DNA of 64,000 nt from Blastococcus sp. TF02A-26 (lineage in GTDB: Bacteria > Actinomycetota > Actinomycetes > Mycobacteriales > Geodermatophilaceae), in the NCBI RefSeq assembly GCF_003319125.1, contig NZ_QOHG01000005.1, forward strand, positions 124,001-188,000, in the 5' to 3' direction. The notes beneath the pieces are model-generated. The model did not search any database. It was given only the letters and a program-made list of their open reading frames with translations, and was not told the DNA's origin. Of the stretch, positions 56,245 to 64,000 are shown piece after piece. The position numbers and the translations under genes were made by a program. How positions within the stretch are numbered: the first letter of the stretch is position 1; every line of letters begins with the position of its first letter.

Positions 56245-57330
56245 TCAGCGTCGCTCGCGTCCGGCGTCCCGGGGCGCGCGGGCGGCGTCCCCCGGCGTCG
56301 GCCCCTCGGGCACGTCGTCCTCCCGCGACACCGGCGTGCCCACCACGCCGTGCAGGTGGCAGGCGGCGAGGTGCCCGTCGGCGGGGCCGACCGGCTGCAG
56401 CGCGGGGTCGACGTCGGGGCACGGCTCGAACGCCTGCGGGCAGCGGGTCCGGAAGCGGCAACCCGACGGCACCGCCGCCGGGGAGGGGACGTCGCCGCGC
56501 AGCACGATCCGCTGCCGGTTGCGCTCCAGCTCCGGGTGCGGAACGGGCACGGCCGACAGCAGCGCCTGCGTGTACGGCATCTGCGGATGGGTCCCGACCG
56601 CCTCCGCCGGGCCGACCTCGACCACCCGGCCCAGGTACATGACGGCGATGCGGTCCGCGACGTGCCGGACGGCGGAGAGGTCGTGGGAGATGAACAGCAG
56701 CGTCAGCCCCAGCTGCTGCTGCAGACGGCGGAGGAGGTTGAGCACCTGCGCCTGCACGCTCACGTCGAGCGAGGCGATGGCCTCGTCGCAGACCAGGAAG
56801 TCCGGCTCGCCGGCCAGCGCGCGGGCGATGCCGACCCGCTGCCGCTGGCCGCCGGAGAACTCGTGCGGGTAGCGGTCGGCCACCGCCGGGTCGAGGCCGA
56901 CCAGCTCGAGCAGCTCGCCGACCCGCGCCGTCCGCTCCCGGCGGCCGCCGTGCAGGCCGTGCACCTCGAGCGGCTCGGACACCGTCTGGGCGACCGTGCG
57001 CCGCGGGTCGAGCGAGGCGAACGGGTCCTGGAAGACCATCCCGGCCCGGCGGCGCAGCTCGCGCAGCTGGCGCCGGCCGAGCGCGGTGACGTCGGTGCCG
57101 TCGAAGGTGACCGTGCCGCCGGTGGGCTCGACCAACCGGAGCAGCGCGTTGCCCAGCGTGGACTTGCCGCACCCGGACTCACCGACCAGGCCGAGGGTCT
57201 CGCCGCGGTGGATGTCGAGGTCGACGCCGTCGACGGCCCGGACGGCACCGGTCGTCCGCCGGAGGGCCCCGCCGGACCGGATCGGGAAGTGCACCTCGAG
57301 CCCGCGGGCCGAGAGCAGGACGTCGCTCAT
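56245..57330 (-). CDS. Oligopeptide/dipeptide ABC transporter ATP-binding protein (OppF/DppF-like)
   Basis: A 361-aa ATPase. Walker [19 protein letters not shown]-loop [12 protein letters not shown], signature [26 protein letters not shown] (with Walker B), H-loop [15 protein letters not shown]. The C-terminal oligopeptide-transporter domain has the Cys pattern [16 protein letters not shown], found in the last subunit of Opp/Dpp/Nik systems. ATG 57330 overlaps the next gene's stop by 4 nt. The Arg/Pro/Asp-rich tail after residue 340 is not conserved. Part of the five-gene importer 56245-61742. Confidence 0.9.
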   Translation of the reverse strand: MSDVLLSARGLEVHFPIRSGGALRRTTGAVRAVDGVDLDIHRGETLGLVGESGCGKSTLGNALLRLVEPTGGTVTFDGTDVTALGRRQLRELRRRAGMVFQDPFASLDPRRTVAQTVSEPLEVHGLHGGRRERTARVGELLELVGLDPAVADRYPHEFSGGQRQRVGIARALAGEPDFLVCDEAIASLDVSVQAQVLNLLRRLQQQLGLTLLFISHDLSAVRHVADRIAVMYLGRVVEVGPAEAVGTHPQMPYTQALLSAVPVPHPELERNRQRIVLRGDVPSPAAVPSGCRFRTRCPQAFEPCPDVDPALQPVGPADGHLAACHLHGVVGTPVSREDDVPEGPTPGDAARAPRDAGRERR

Positions 57331-58346
57331 CGGGCGCCCTCCCCGCACCACGTCGCCGCGCGGTGCGGCAGGGAGGAGCCTGTCGCGCGCGACAGGCTCT
57401 CCACGAACGCCAGCGGCGGCTGCTCGGTCTCGCAGCGGGCGTCGCCGCGCACCGGGCAGCGGGGCCAGAACACGCAGCCGGCCGGAAGGTCGGTCGGCGG
57501 CGGCGGGACGCCGGGGATGGTCGCGAGGTCCGGGCGCCGGCCGTCGGACAGCGGCTCGGCGAGGTCGGGCAGCGCCCCCAGCAACCCGCGGGTGTACGGG
57601 TGCGCCGGCCGCTCCAGGACGTCGTCCACGGTGCCGTCCTCGACGCACCGGCCGCCGTACATGACCAGCACCCGGTCGGCGATGCCGGCGACGACGCCGA
57701 GGTCGTGGGTGATCCAGACGACGCCGGTGCCGTGCTCGCTCTGCAGCCGCTCGACCAAGTCGATGATCTGCGCCTGCACGGTGACGTCGAGGGCGGTCGT
57801 GGCCTCGTCGGCGACCAGCAGCGCCGGGGAGTTGCTCAGCGCGATCGCGATGACGACCCGCTGCCGCATGCCGCCCGACAGCTCGTGCGGGTACCGGTCG
57901 ACCGCCCGCTGCGGATCGGGCAGCCCGACCTCGGCCAGCAGCTCCACCGCCCGCGCCCGGGCCGCCTGCCTGGTCACCTGCTGGTGCGCCCGGATGCCCT
58001 CGACCAGTTGCCGGCCGACGGTCAGCACCGGGTTGAGGGAGGTCATCGGGTCCTGGAAGACCATCCCGATGCCGGGGCCGCGGACCTGCCGCAGCCGGTC
58101 CGGGGACATCGCCAGGAGGTCCTCCCCCTGCAGCAGCGCCCGCCCGGTCACGGTCGCCGTCCGCGCCGGCAGCAGACCCATCAGCGCGAGCACCGAGACG
58201 CTCTTGCCGCTGCCGGACTCCCCCACCACCGCGACCGTCTCGCCGGGCCCGACGGTGTAGTCGAGCCCGTTGACCACGTGCGCGGTGCCACGCGGCGTGC
58301 GCAGCTGCACCCGCAGGTCCTCGACCGCCAGCACCGGCGCCGTCAT
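57327..58346 (-). CDS. Oligopeptide/dipeptide ABC transporter ATP-binding protein (OppD/DppD-like)
   Basis: A 339-aa ATPase. Walker [20 protein letters not shown]-loop [11 protein letters not shown], signature [32 protein letters not shown]-loop [16 protein letters not shown]-terminal oligopeptide domain with [15 protein letters not shown], fitting the pair partner of the OppF-like subunit. The two ATPases form a heterodimer under the permeases. Start and stop overlap with both neighbours by 4 nt. Confidence 0.9.
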   Translation of the reverse strand: MTAPVLAVEDLRVQLRTPRGTAHVVNGLDYTVGPGETVAVVGESGSGKSVSVLALMGLLPARTATVTGRALLQGEDLLAMSPDRLRQVRGPGIGMVFQDPMTSLNPVLTVGRQLVEGIRAHQQVTRQAARARAVELLAEVGLPDPQRAVDRYPHELSGGMRQRVVIAIALSNSPALLVADEATTALDVTVQAQIIDLVERLQSEHGTGVVWITHDLGVVAGIADRVLVMYGGRCVEDGTVDDVLERPAHPYTRGLLGALPDLAEPLSDGRRPDLATIPGVPPPPTDLPAGCVFWPRCPVRGDARCETEQPPLAFVESLSRATGSSLPHRAATWCGEGAR

Positions 58347-59281
58347 CTGCCGCTCCCGGCCGTCAGCGTCCGCTGTCGCGGGTCGAGCACGTCGCGCAGG
58401 CCGTCGCCCAGGAGGTTGAAGCACAGCACCGTGAGCACGATGGCCAGGCCCGGGAACACCGAGTACCACCAGGCCTGCTCGATGAAGCCGCGCCCGTCGG
58501 CGAGCATCAGGCCCCAGGAGGGGTTGGGGCGGCGCGGGCCCAGGCCGAGGAACGACAGCGCCGCCTCGGCCAGGACGGCGAACGCGAGGCTGATCGAGGT
58601 CTGCACGATGATCGGCGGTGCGGCGTTGGGCAGCACGTGCCGGGTGAGCAACCGGAAGTCCGACGCCCCGATCGAGCGGGAGGCGCGGACGTACACCTCC
58701 TCCCGCACACCGAGCACGCTGGCGCGGGTCACCCGGGCGAAGATCGGCACGTAGACGATGCCGATGGCGAGGATGGCGTTGGCCGGCCCGGTGCCGCGGA
58801 TGGCCACGACCGCGATGGCCAGCAGCACCGCCGGGAAGGCGAAGAGCATGTCCATCAGCCGCATCAGGACGTCGTCGACCCACTTGCCGTAGAAGCCGGC
58901 GAGCAGGCCGATCAGCGTGCCCACGACCAGGGCGAAGGCCACGGAGAGGAAGCCGACCCGCAGCGACGTCCCGGCTCCCAGGACCACCCGGCTGAGGATG
59001 TCCCGGCCGAACTCGTCGGTGCCGAACGGGTGGCTCCAGCTCGGTGGCTGCAGCGCGATCGACTGGTCCTGGTCGTTGGGGCCGTCGGGAGCCAGCGTCT
59101 CGTCGAACAGCGCCACGAGGACGATCAGCACGAGGACGACCGCGGAGACGGCGGCGGTCGGGTTGCGGGCCAGCAGGCCCAGCGTCTCCCGCCACCGCGG
59201 GCGGGCGGGGCGGCTCGGCGGGATCGGCTCCGCGGGCGGGGGCTCGGCCGGGTTCGCCCCGGGGGTCGGCAGCTGGGTCAT
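58343..59281 (-). CDS. Oligopeptide/dipeptide ABC transporter permease (OppC/DppC-like)
   Basis: A 312-aa permease. A soluble Pro-rich N-terminus of about 25 residues precedes the first TM ([18 protein letters not shown]), typical of OppC-type subunits. [23 protein letters not shown] and the EAA loop region ([34 protein letters not shown]) are clear. Five or six TM segments in total. Its ATG overlaps the OppB-like gene's stop region (59278-59281). Confidence 0.9.
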   Translation of the reverse strand: MTQLPTPGANPAEPPPAEPIPPSRPARPRWRETLGLLARNPTAAVSAVVLVLIVLVALFDETLAPDGPNDQDQSIALQPPSWSHPFGTDEFGRDILSRVVLGAGTSLRVGFLSVAFALVVGTLIGLLAGFYGKWVDDVLMRLMDMLFAFPAVLLAIAVVAIRGTGPANAILAIGIVYVPIFARVTRASVLGVREEVYVRASRSIGASDFRLLTRHVLPNAAPPIIVQTSISLAFAVLAEAALSFLGLGPRRPNPSWGLMLADGRGFIEQAWWYSVFPGLAIVLTVLCFNLLGDGLRDVLDPRQRTLTAGSGR

Positions 59282-60222
59282 CGGCGGGAGATCCTCGGGT
59301 CGATCCGGCTGTAGAGCAGGTCCACCAGCAGGTTGATCACCAGGAAGACGAGCGCGAAGAGCAGCACCGCGCCCTGCAGGACCGGGAAGTCACGGTCGCG
59401 GACGGCCTGCAGCGCCAGCTGACCGAGCCCGGGCCAGGAGAAGACGATCTCCACGACGACGACGCCCGACAGCAGGTAGGCCAGCTGCACCCCGGTCACG
59501 GTGACCAGCGGCAGCAGGGCGTTGCGGAGCACGTGCCAGCTGAGCACCTGGCGGGTGGGCAGGCCCTTCGCCTCCGCCGTCCGCACGTGGTCCGAGCCCA
59601 GCGCCTCGAGCATGCTCGACCGCACGAACCGGGTGATGACCGAGCCGGAGACCACGCCGGTGGCGACCGCGGGCAGGATCAGCCGCTGGAACCAGCCCCA
59701 CGGGTCCTCGGTGAGCGGCACGTAGCCGCCCGAGGGCAGCCAGCCGAGGGTCCCGGCGAAGATCAGGATCAGCATGATCGACAGCCAGAAGTCCGGCACC
59801 GAGATGCCGAGCTGGCTGACCACCGTCGCGAAGCGGTCGACCAGCGAGCGCGGGTGCAGCGCCGACAGCATGCCCAGCGGCAGTGCGATCAGCAGGGCCA
59901 CGACGAGCGCGGCGACCGCCAGCGTCAGCGTGGCCGGCAGCCGCTCGGCGATCAGCGACGTCACCGTCTCGCCGCTGCGGAAGCTGACCCCGAGGTCGCC
60001 GGTCACCGCGTTGCCCGCCCAGCGGAAGTACTGCTCCACCAGCGGCAGGTCCAGCCCGTTGCGCTCCCGCAGCGCGTCGTAGGTCTCCTGCGAGTAGCGG
60101 GTGCCCAGGGCCAGCCGGACGGGGTCGCCCCGGACCAGGTGGATCAGCGAGAAGACGAGGACGCTGACCCCGGCCAGGACGACGAGCGCCTGGCCGACCC
60201 GCCGGAGCAGGTAGCCGGTCAG
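59278..60222 (-). CDS. Oligopeptide/dipeptide ABC transporter permease (OppB/DppB-like), CTG start
   Basis: A 314-aa permease. First TM: GYLLRRVGQALVVLAGVSVLVFSLIHLVRGDPVRL, with the family's early Asp-Pro. EAA loop: FVRSSMLEALGSDHVRTAEAKGLPTRQVLSWHVLRNALLPLV. Six TM segments. In frame, the first plausible start is a CTG at 60222-60220, giving LTGYLLRRVGQ where relatives start MTGYLLRR. It forms CTGA with the binding protein's TGA, the same 4-nt overlap that joins every other pair here. No ATG, GTG or TTG is available before residue 18. Confidence 0.85.
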   Translation of the reverse strand: MTGYLLRRVGQALVVLAGVSVLVFSLIHLVRGDPVRLALGTRYSQETYDALRERNGLDLPLVEQYFRWAGNAVTGDLGVSFRSGETVTSLIAERLPATLTLAVAALVVALLIALPLGMLSALHPRSLVDRFATVVSQLGISVPDFWLSIMLILIFAGTLGWLPSGGYVPLTEDPWGWFQRLILPAVATGVVSGSVITRFVRSSMLEALGSDHVRTAEAKGLPTRQVLSWHVLRNALLPLVTVTGVQLAYLLSGVVVVEIVFSWPGLGQLALQAVRDRDFPVLQGAVLLFALVFLVINLLVDLLYSRIDPRISRR

Positions 60223-61742
60223 GGCAGCTCCACGTTCTCGAAGTTGATCGCGGCGTCGGCCCGGATCGTGTAGCCGGTCAGCCCGGGCGCCCACGCCTGC
60301 ACGACGTCGGGGTTGAACAGGTAGATGTAGGACGCGTCGTCGACGATGATCCGCGCGGCCTGGTCGTACAGGTCCTTGCGGGCGGCCTGGTCGGTCTCCG
60401 TGGAGGCCCGGGTCAGCAGGTCGTCGACCTGCGGGTTGCTGTAGCCCTGGTAGTTGCTGCCGCCGGTGGACAGGTGCTGCTGCTCGTAGAAGTCGGCCGG
60501 GTCGATGTTGCCGATCCAGCTGAACAGGAACGAGTCCATGTCGCCCTGGGCCTCGCGGTCGAGCCAGGTGGCGAGGTCCTCCTCCTCGATCTCCACGTTC
60601 ACGCCGATCGGCTCCAGCTGGCTGGCGATGACCTGCGCGGCCGCGACGGACTCGGCGTCCTCGTCGGTGACCATCAGGCCCAGCGTGATCGGCGTCGGGA
60701 CGCCGGACTGCTCGATGAGCTGGCGGGCGGCGTCCTCGTCGGGGGTGTAGGGCGCGTAGTCGAGGTAGTAGGCGCTGCCCTCGGGGATCGCGGTCTGGTT
60801 GGGCTGCGCGGCGCCGAAGCGGGCCGCCTGGGCGATCTCCTCGCGGTCGAGGGCGGTGGCGATCGCGCGCCGGACCTGGGGGTTGTCGAACGGCGCCCGG
60901 TCGTAGTTCAGCGACAGGTAGTAGTACTCGACGCTGGTGGCCGAGCCGAGCTCCACGCTGTCGTCGTCGGCGAGCGACTCGATGTTCTGCGGCGGCACGT
61001 TGTCGGTCCACTGCACCTCGCCGTTCTGCAGCGCGGTGAGTGCGGCGGTGCCCTCGGAGATGTAGCGGAACTCGACGCCGTCGACGCTCGGCGCGCCGTC
61101 CCAGTAGTCCTCGTACGCGGTCAGCACGGTGCTGTTCGCGTCGGAGCTCTCCAACCGGAAGGGCCCGGTGCCGTTGGCCTCGGTCTGCAGGTCGAACTCC
61201 TCCGCGGCGTTCTCCGAGACGATCGACATGCCCTTGAACGCGCCGATCTGCTCGAGCAGGTTCGGAGTGGGCTGGGTCAGCGTGATGACGACGGTCCGCG
61301 GATCCGGCGCGGCGATGTCGGCGACGGTGGCGAACCGGTAGGAGTTGGCCAGCTCCTCGTCGATGATCCGCCGGTAGCTGTAGACGACGTCGGCGGAGTC
61401 GAACTCGCTGCCGTCGTGGAAGGTCACCCCGTCGCGCAGGGTGAACGTCCAGGTCAGGCCGTCCTCGCTGGTCTCCCACGACTCGGCCAGACTCGGCTCC
61501 ATCGTGAGGTCGTCGGGGTTGGGGACGATGAGGGTGTCGTAGACGTTCTCGAGGACCTGGAAGCTGGCGTAGGCCGTCGTCGCGTGCGGGTCGAACTGGT
61601 CGGGCTGTGCGGCGACCGCCGCGACGAGCACGTTGTCCCCGCCCCCGCCTCCGCCGCCGGTGTCGACGTCCTCGCCTCCGCCGCAACTGGCCAGCAGCAG
61701 CACGCCGGCGGTGAGCAGGGGCAGCAGTCGGGTCGTGCGCAC
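60219..61742 (-). CDS. ABC transporter substrate-binding lipoprotein, family 5
   Basis: A 507-aa lipoprotein. Signal: VRTTRLLPLLTAGVLLLASCGGG with lipobox LASC and a poly-Gly spacer (about 24-34) before the folded part. SBP_bac_5 features: PDQFDPHATTAYASFQVLENVYDTL, PSLAESWETSEDGLTWTFTLRDGVTFHDG, ANGTGPFRLE and LYDQAARIIVDDASYIYLF. The ligand (peptide, nickel-chelator, opine or other) is not indicated. GTG 61742 has CGGAGGTCCCC just upstream. First gene of the importer. Confidence 0.92.
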   Translation of the reverse strand: MRTTRLLPLLTAGVLLLASCGGGEDVDTGGGGGGGDNVLVAAVAAQPDQFDPHATTAYASFQVLENVYDTLIVPNPDDLTMEPSLAESWETSEDGLTWTFTLRDGVTFHDGSEFDSADVVYSYRRIIDEELANSYRFATVADIAAPDPRTVVITLTQPTPNLLEQIGAFKGMSIVSENAAEEFDLQTEANGTGPFRLESSDANSTVLTAYEDYWDGAPSVDGVEFRYISEGTAALTALQNGEVQWTDNVPPQNIESLADDDSVELGSATSVEYYYLSLNYDRAPFDNPQVRRAIATALDREEIAQAARFGAAQPNQTAIPEGSAYYLDYAPYTPDEDAARQLIEQSGVPTPITLGLMVTDEDAESVAAAQVIASQLEPIGVNVEIEEEDLATWLDREAQGDMDSFLFSWIGNIDPADFYEQQHLSTGGSNYQGYSNPQVDDLLTRASTETDQAARKDLYDQAARIIVDDASYIYLFNPDVVQAWAPGLTGYTIRADAAINFENVELP

Positions 61743-61848
61743 GGGGACCTCCGGGCAGCTCGGCGACGTCGTCCGTCCCCGACCTTGCTCCCGGTCGTCC
61801 GACCTCGCAGGTCGAGCCAGGGATCGTTGCACCGTCGTCACACACGCA

Positions 61849-61884
61849 CAGCGGCCGCCGTCCCGGGAGGGACGACGGCCGCTG
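61849..61884. terminator. 16-bp hairpin between acyl-CoA dehydrogenase and importer operon
   Basis: CAGCGGCCGCCGTCCC (61849-61864) pairs with GGGACGACGGCCGCTG (61869-61884), one mismatch, 4-nt loop. It lies 17 bp past the acyl-CoA dehydrogenase stop on the minus strand and separates that gene from the promoter region of the importer. Confidence 0.65.
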
Positions 61885-61900
61885 CGCGGTGGAGCCGGCC

Positions 61901-63115
61901 TCAGCGCACGTGCACGCCGGAGATCGTGCGCGCGATGACCAGCCGCTGGATCTCCGAGGTGCCCTCGAAGATCGTGTAGATCTTGGCGTCGCGGGCCATC
62001 CGCTCCACCGGGTACTCGCGGGTGAACCCGTTGCCGCCGAGGATCTGCATCGCCTTCTCCGTGACCCGGACGGCGGTCTCGCCGGCGACGAGCTTGGACA
62101 TGGAACCCTCGGCGGCGGTGAACTGCTTGCCGACCCGCGCCATCCACGCCGCGCGCCAGACCAGCAGCCGGGCAGCGTCGATGGAGGTCTTCATGTCGGC
62201 GAGCATGAAGGCGATCGACTGGTTCTCGATGATCGCCCGGCCGAACTGCTCCCGGGTCTTGGCGTACTCCAGCGCGTAGTCGTACGCCGCCCGCGCCACG
62301 CCGACCGCCTGGGCGCCGACCGCCGGCCGGGTGCGCTCGAAGGTCGCCATCGACGGCTGGGTGCGGCCGCTCTTCAGACCCTCGCGGGCGCGGGCCAGCC
62401 GCTCGTCGAGCTTCTCGCGGCCGCCGAGCAGGCAGTCGGCGGGCACGCGGCAGTCCTCGAGCACGACCTCGGCGGTGTGCGAGGCCCGGATGCCGTGCTT
62501 GAGGAACTTCTGCCCCTGGCTGATGCCCGGCGTCCCCGGCGGGACGACGAAGCTGGCGTGCCCGCGCGCCTTGAGCTCGGGGTCGACGACGGCGTTGACC
62601 ACGTGGATGTCGGCGATGCCGCCGTTGGTGGCCCAGGTCTTGGTGCCGTTGAGCACCCACTCGTCGGTCTTCTCGTCGTAGACCGCGCGGGTGCGCATGG
62701 CGCCGACGTCGGACCCGGCATCGGGCTCGCTCGAGCAGAAGGCCGCGACCTTCGGCTCGGTCTCGGTCCCGAACATCGCCGGGATCCACTGGCCGACCTG
62801 CTCGTCGGTGCCGTTGGCCCGCACGCTGGCCGCGGCCAGCGTGGTGCCGACGATCGCCAGCCCGATCCCGGCGTCACCCCAGAAGAGCTCCTCCATGGTG
62901 ATCGGGATGCCGAGCCCGGACTCGTCGAACCACTGGGTGGCGAAGAAGTCCAGCGAGTAGAGACCGATCTTGGCGGCCTCCTGCAGCACCGGCCACGGGA
63001 ACTCCTCCCGCTCGTCCCACTCGTTCGCGGCCGGACGCACGACGTTCGCGGCGAACTCGTGCACCCACTTCTGCAGCTCGAGCTGGTCCTCGGTGAGGTC
63101 GAACGAGACGGGCAT
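61901..63115 (-). CDS. Acyl-CoA dehydrogenase
   Basis: A 404-aa FAD enzyme of beta-oxidation type. Signature 1: CSSEPDAGSDVGAMRTRA. FAD/substrate loop: TWATNGGIADIHVV. Signature 2: FGRAIIENQSIAFMLADM and QILGGNGFTREYPVERMARDAKIYTIFEGTSEIQRLVIAR, with the catalytic Glu in the EGTSE motif. The N-terminal half (SFDLTEDQLELQKWVHEFA) matches. Start ATG 63115 begins the conserved sequence. It lies 14 bp downstream of the MaoC-like gene, forming one operon with it; substrate chain length is not determined. Confidence 0.92.
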   Translation of the reverse strand: MPVSFDLTEDQLELQKWVHEFAANVVRPAANEWDEREEFPWPVLQEAAKIGLYSLDFFATQWFDESGLGIPITMEELFWGDAGIGLAIVGTTLAAASVRANGTDEQVGQWIPAMFGTETEPKVAAFCSSEPDAGSDVGAMRTRAVYDEKTDEWVLNGTKTWATNGGIADIHVVNAVVDPELKARGHASFVVPPGTPGISQGQKFLKHGIRASHTAEVVLEDCRVPADCLLGGREKLDERLARAREGLKSGRTQPSMATFERTRPAVGAQAVGVARAAYDYALEYAKTREQFGRAIIENQSIAFMLADMKTSIDAARLLVWRAAWMARVGKQFTAAEGSMSKLVAGETAVRVTEKAMQILGGNGFTREYPVERMARDAKIYTIFEGTSEIQRLVIARTISGVHVR

Positions 63116-63129
63116 GCGGGGGGCCTCTC

Positions 63130-63984
63130 TCAGAGGGGGCGGATGGTGGCGAGCAGGTGGTCGGTGCCGGTCTTCGCGTTGCGGACCGCGGCGTCCCAGC
63201 CGCCGTCGCGCTCGACGGTGGCGAGGGTGACGGTCGAGGGCAGGAACAGCGGCTTGCGGAAGGCGACGTCGACGGTGAACGCCTCGGGCAGCCGGTTCTC
63301 CACCGCCGCCAGGACGCGCGCCTTGACCCACATGCCGTGCGCGATGGCCCGCTTGAACCCGAACGCCTTCGCGGTGAGGCCCGACAGGTGGATCGGGTTC
63401 ACGTCGCCGGAGACCTTCGCGTAGCGGCGGCCGGCGTCGTCGGGGATCCGCCAGGTGATGGTCCCCGGGGGCAGCTCCCCCACCTCGACGTCGACGTCGG
63501 CCTCCGGCGCTCCCTCCGGGGCCTTCGCGCCGCGGGCCAGGTAGGTCGACCGGCTGCGCCAGACCTCGGCGCCGTCGGCCGAGACCGAGGCGCACAGGTC
63601 CACCGTCGCCCCGCTGCGGTGCCGCGCGAAGCGCTCGGCCCAGACCTCGAGGTCCAGCTGCTCACCGAGGCCGATCGGCCGGAGCAGGTCGACGGTGTTG
63701 CGGACGTGCACCAGCCCCGGCAGCGCGAGCGGGAAGGAGCGGTCGCTCATCAGGGCCATCTGCAGCGGGAACGTGAGCATGTGCGGGTACGTCGCCGGCA
63801 GGGTGTCGGCGAACGGGAACCGGCACACCCGCGCGTAGGCCGCCACCTCGGCGGGGTCGACGGCGACGCCGGTGCGCGCCAGCCGGGTCTCCGGCAGGTC
63901 CCCCCCGCGGCCGCGCGCGGTCAGCGCGGCCTTGGCGAAGAGCGCCGCCATGTTCGGCGGCGCATCGAGCACGGTCGTGGCCAT
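63130..63984 (-). CDS. MaoC-like (hot-dog) acyl-CoA dehydratase, HtdX/Y-like
   Basis: A 284-aa protein with two hot-dog halves. The second half contains the hydratase 2 motif YAKVSGDVNPIHLSGLTAKAFGFKRAIAHGMW, with the catalytic Asp and His. The first half (ALMSDRSFPLALPGLVHVRNTVDLLRPIGLGEQLDLEVWAE) has lost it. This is the layout of mycobacterial R-specific 3-hydroxyacyl dehydratases of the HtdX group. It supports fatty-acid synthesis or oxidation with the acyl-CoA dehydrogenase. It begins one base after the stop of a gene upstream (TGAGATG). Confidence 0.85.
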   Translation of the reverse strand: MATTVLDAPPNMAALFAKAALTARGRGGDLPETRLARTGVAVDPAEVAAYARVCRFPFADTLPATYPHMLTFPLQMALMSDRSFPLALPGLVHVRNTVDLLRPIGLGEQLDLEVWAERFARHRSGATVDLCASVSADGAEVWRSRSTYLARGAKAPEGAPEADVDVEVGELPPGTITWRIPDDAGRRYAKVSGDVNPIHLSGLTAKAFGFKRAIAHGMWVKARVLAAVENRLPEAFTVDVAFRKPLFLPSTVTLATVERDGGWDAAVRNAKTGTDHLLATIRPL

Positions 63985-63985
63985 C

Positions 63986-64000
63986 TCACGCCCCCAGCAT
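63986..64000 (-). CDS. C-terminal end of an upstream gene, probably FabG4-like; partial
   Basis: Only the last five codons are visible on the minus strand: ATG CTG GGG GCG TGA, in whatever frame the gene uses. The stop overlaps the MaoC-like gene spacing (TGAGATG). In mycobacteria the HtdX-type gene follows a 3-oxoacyl reductase (fabG4), so the same order is likely here, but five codons cannot prove it. Confidence 0.3.
   Translation of the reverse strand: MLGA

Overview
The window is high-GC actinobacterial DNA. An NDMA-type alcohol dehydrogenase, a mycobacterial-style MenB, a GpgS-like glycosyltransferase and a formate dehydrogenase with an in-frame TAG where selenocysteine is expected point to Geodermatophilaceae (Blastococcus, Geodermatophilus or a relative). 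The family assignment is an inference; no rRNA is present to test it.

Layout. 1-2203 (minus): most of a formate dehydrogenase alpha subunit that runs off the left edge. Its only internal stop is a TAG at 1631-1633, exactly at the selenocysteine position, followed by a hairpin with the geometry of a bacterial SECIS. 2281-7430 (plus): VanZ-like protein, metallo-beta-lactamase-fold hydrolase, DedA-like membrane protein, membrane phosphodiesterase and GpgS-like glycosyltransferase, the last four overlapping at stop/start codons. 7456-21011: chromosomal genes (HAD phosphatase, alcohol dehydrogenase, two TetR regulators, MenB, Nudix, LOG-like protein, alpha/beta hydrolase, FAD-dependent reductase, diguanylate cyclase, PH/SHOCT protein, membrane protein). 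21012-27460: a copper-handling island (four-helix Cys-rich protein, DUF305 lipoprotein, DUF6153-like protein, CopB-type P-type ATPase with a double CsoR-like operator, a decayed beta-propeller gene) and two tiny genes.

27511-51962: a 24.4-kb integrated element. It sits in the anticodon loop of a tRNA-Ser(UGA): the working tRNA at 27462-27549 has a chromosomal 3' part and an element-supplied 5' part, and the displaced chromosomal 5' half lies at 51948-51986. The element carries a tyrosine integrase and excisionase, a MobF relaxase, a TraG/TraD-like coupling protein, a ParA/ribbon-helix-helix pair, a candidate oriT, a type III restriction-modification system followed by an abortive-infection gene and a DUF4145-like gene, a PIN-like toxin-antitoxin pair, a second tyrosine recombinase, an HNH endonuclease and one complete IS3-type insertion (38156-39496). 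No VirB4-type gene was seen, so it looks mobilizable rather than self-transmissible. A 9-bp tandem repeat (about GRYACCYGA) occurs in five clusters, all inside the element; with ParA/RHH it could form a centromere.

52026-64000: two divergent SDR oxidoreductases, a large unknown protein with a DcrB-like C-terminus, a complete five-gene oligopeptide/nickel-type ABC importer (minus strand, all genes overlapping; the first permease appears to start at CTG), an acyl-CoA dehydrogenase and a MaoC-type hydratase.

The strongest candidate for an unusual biological system is UAG-directed selenocysteine insertion in the formate dehydrogenase, in a genome that also uses UAG as an ordinary stop.
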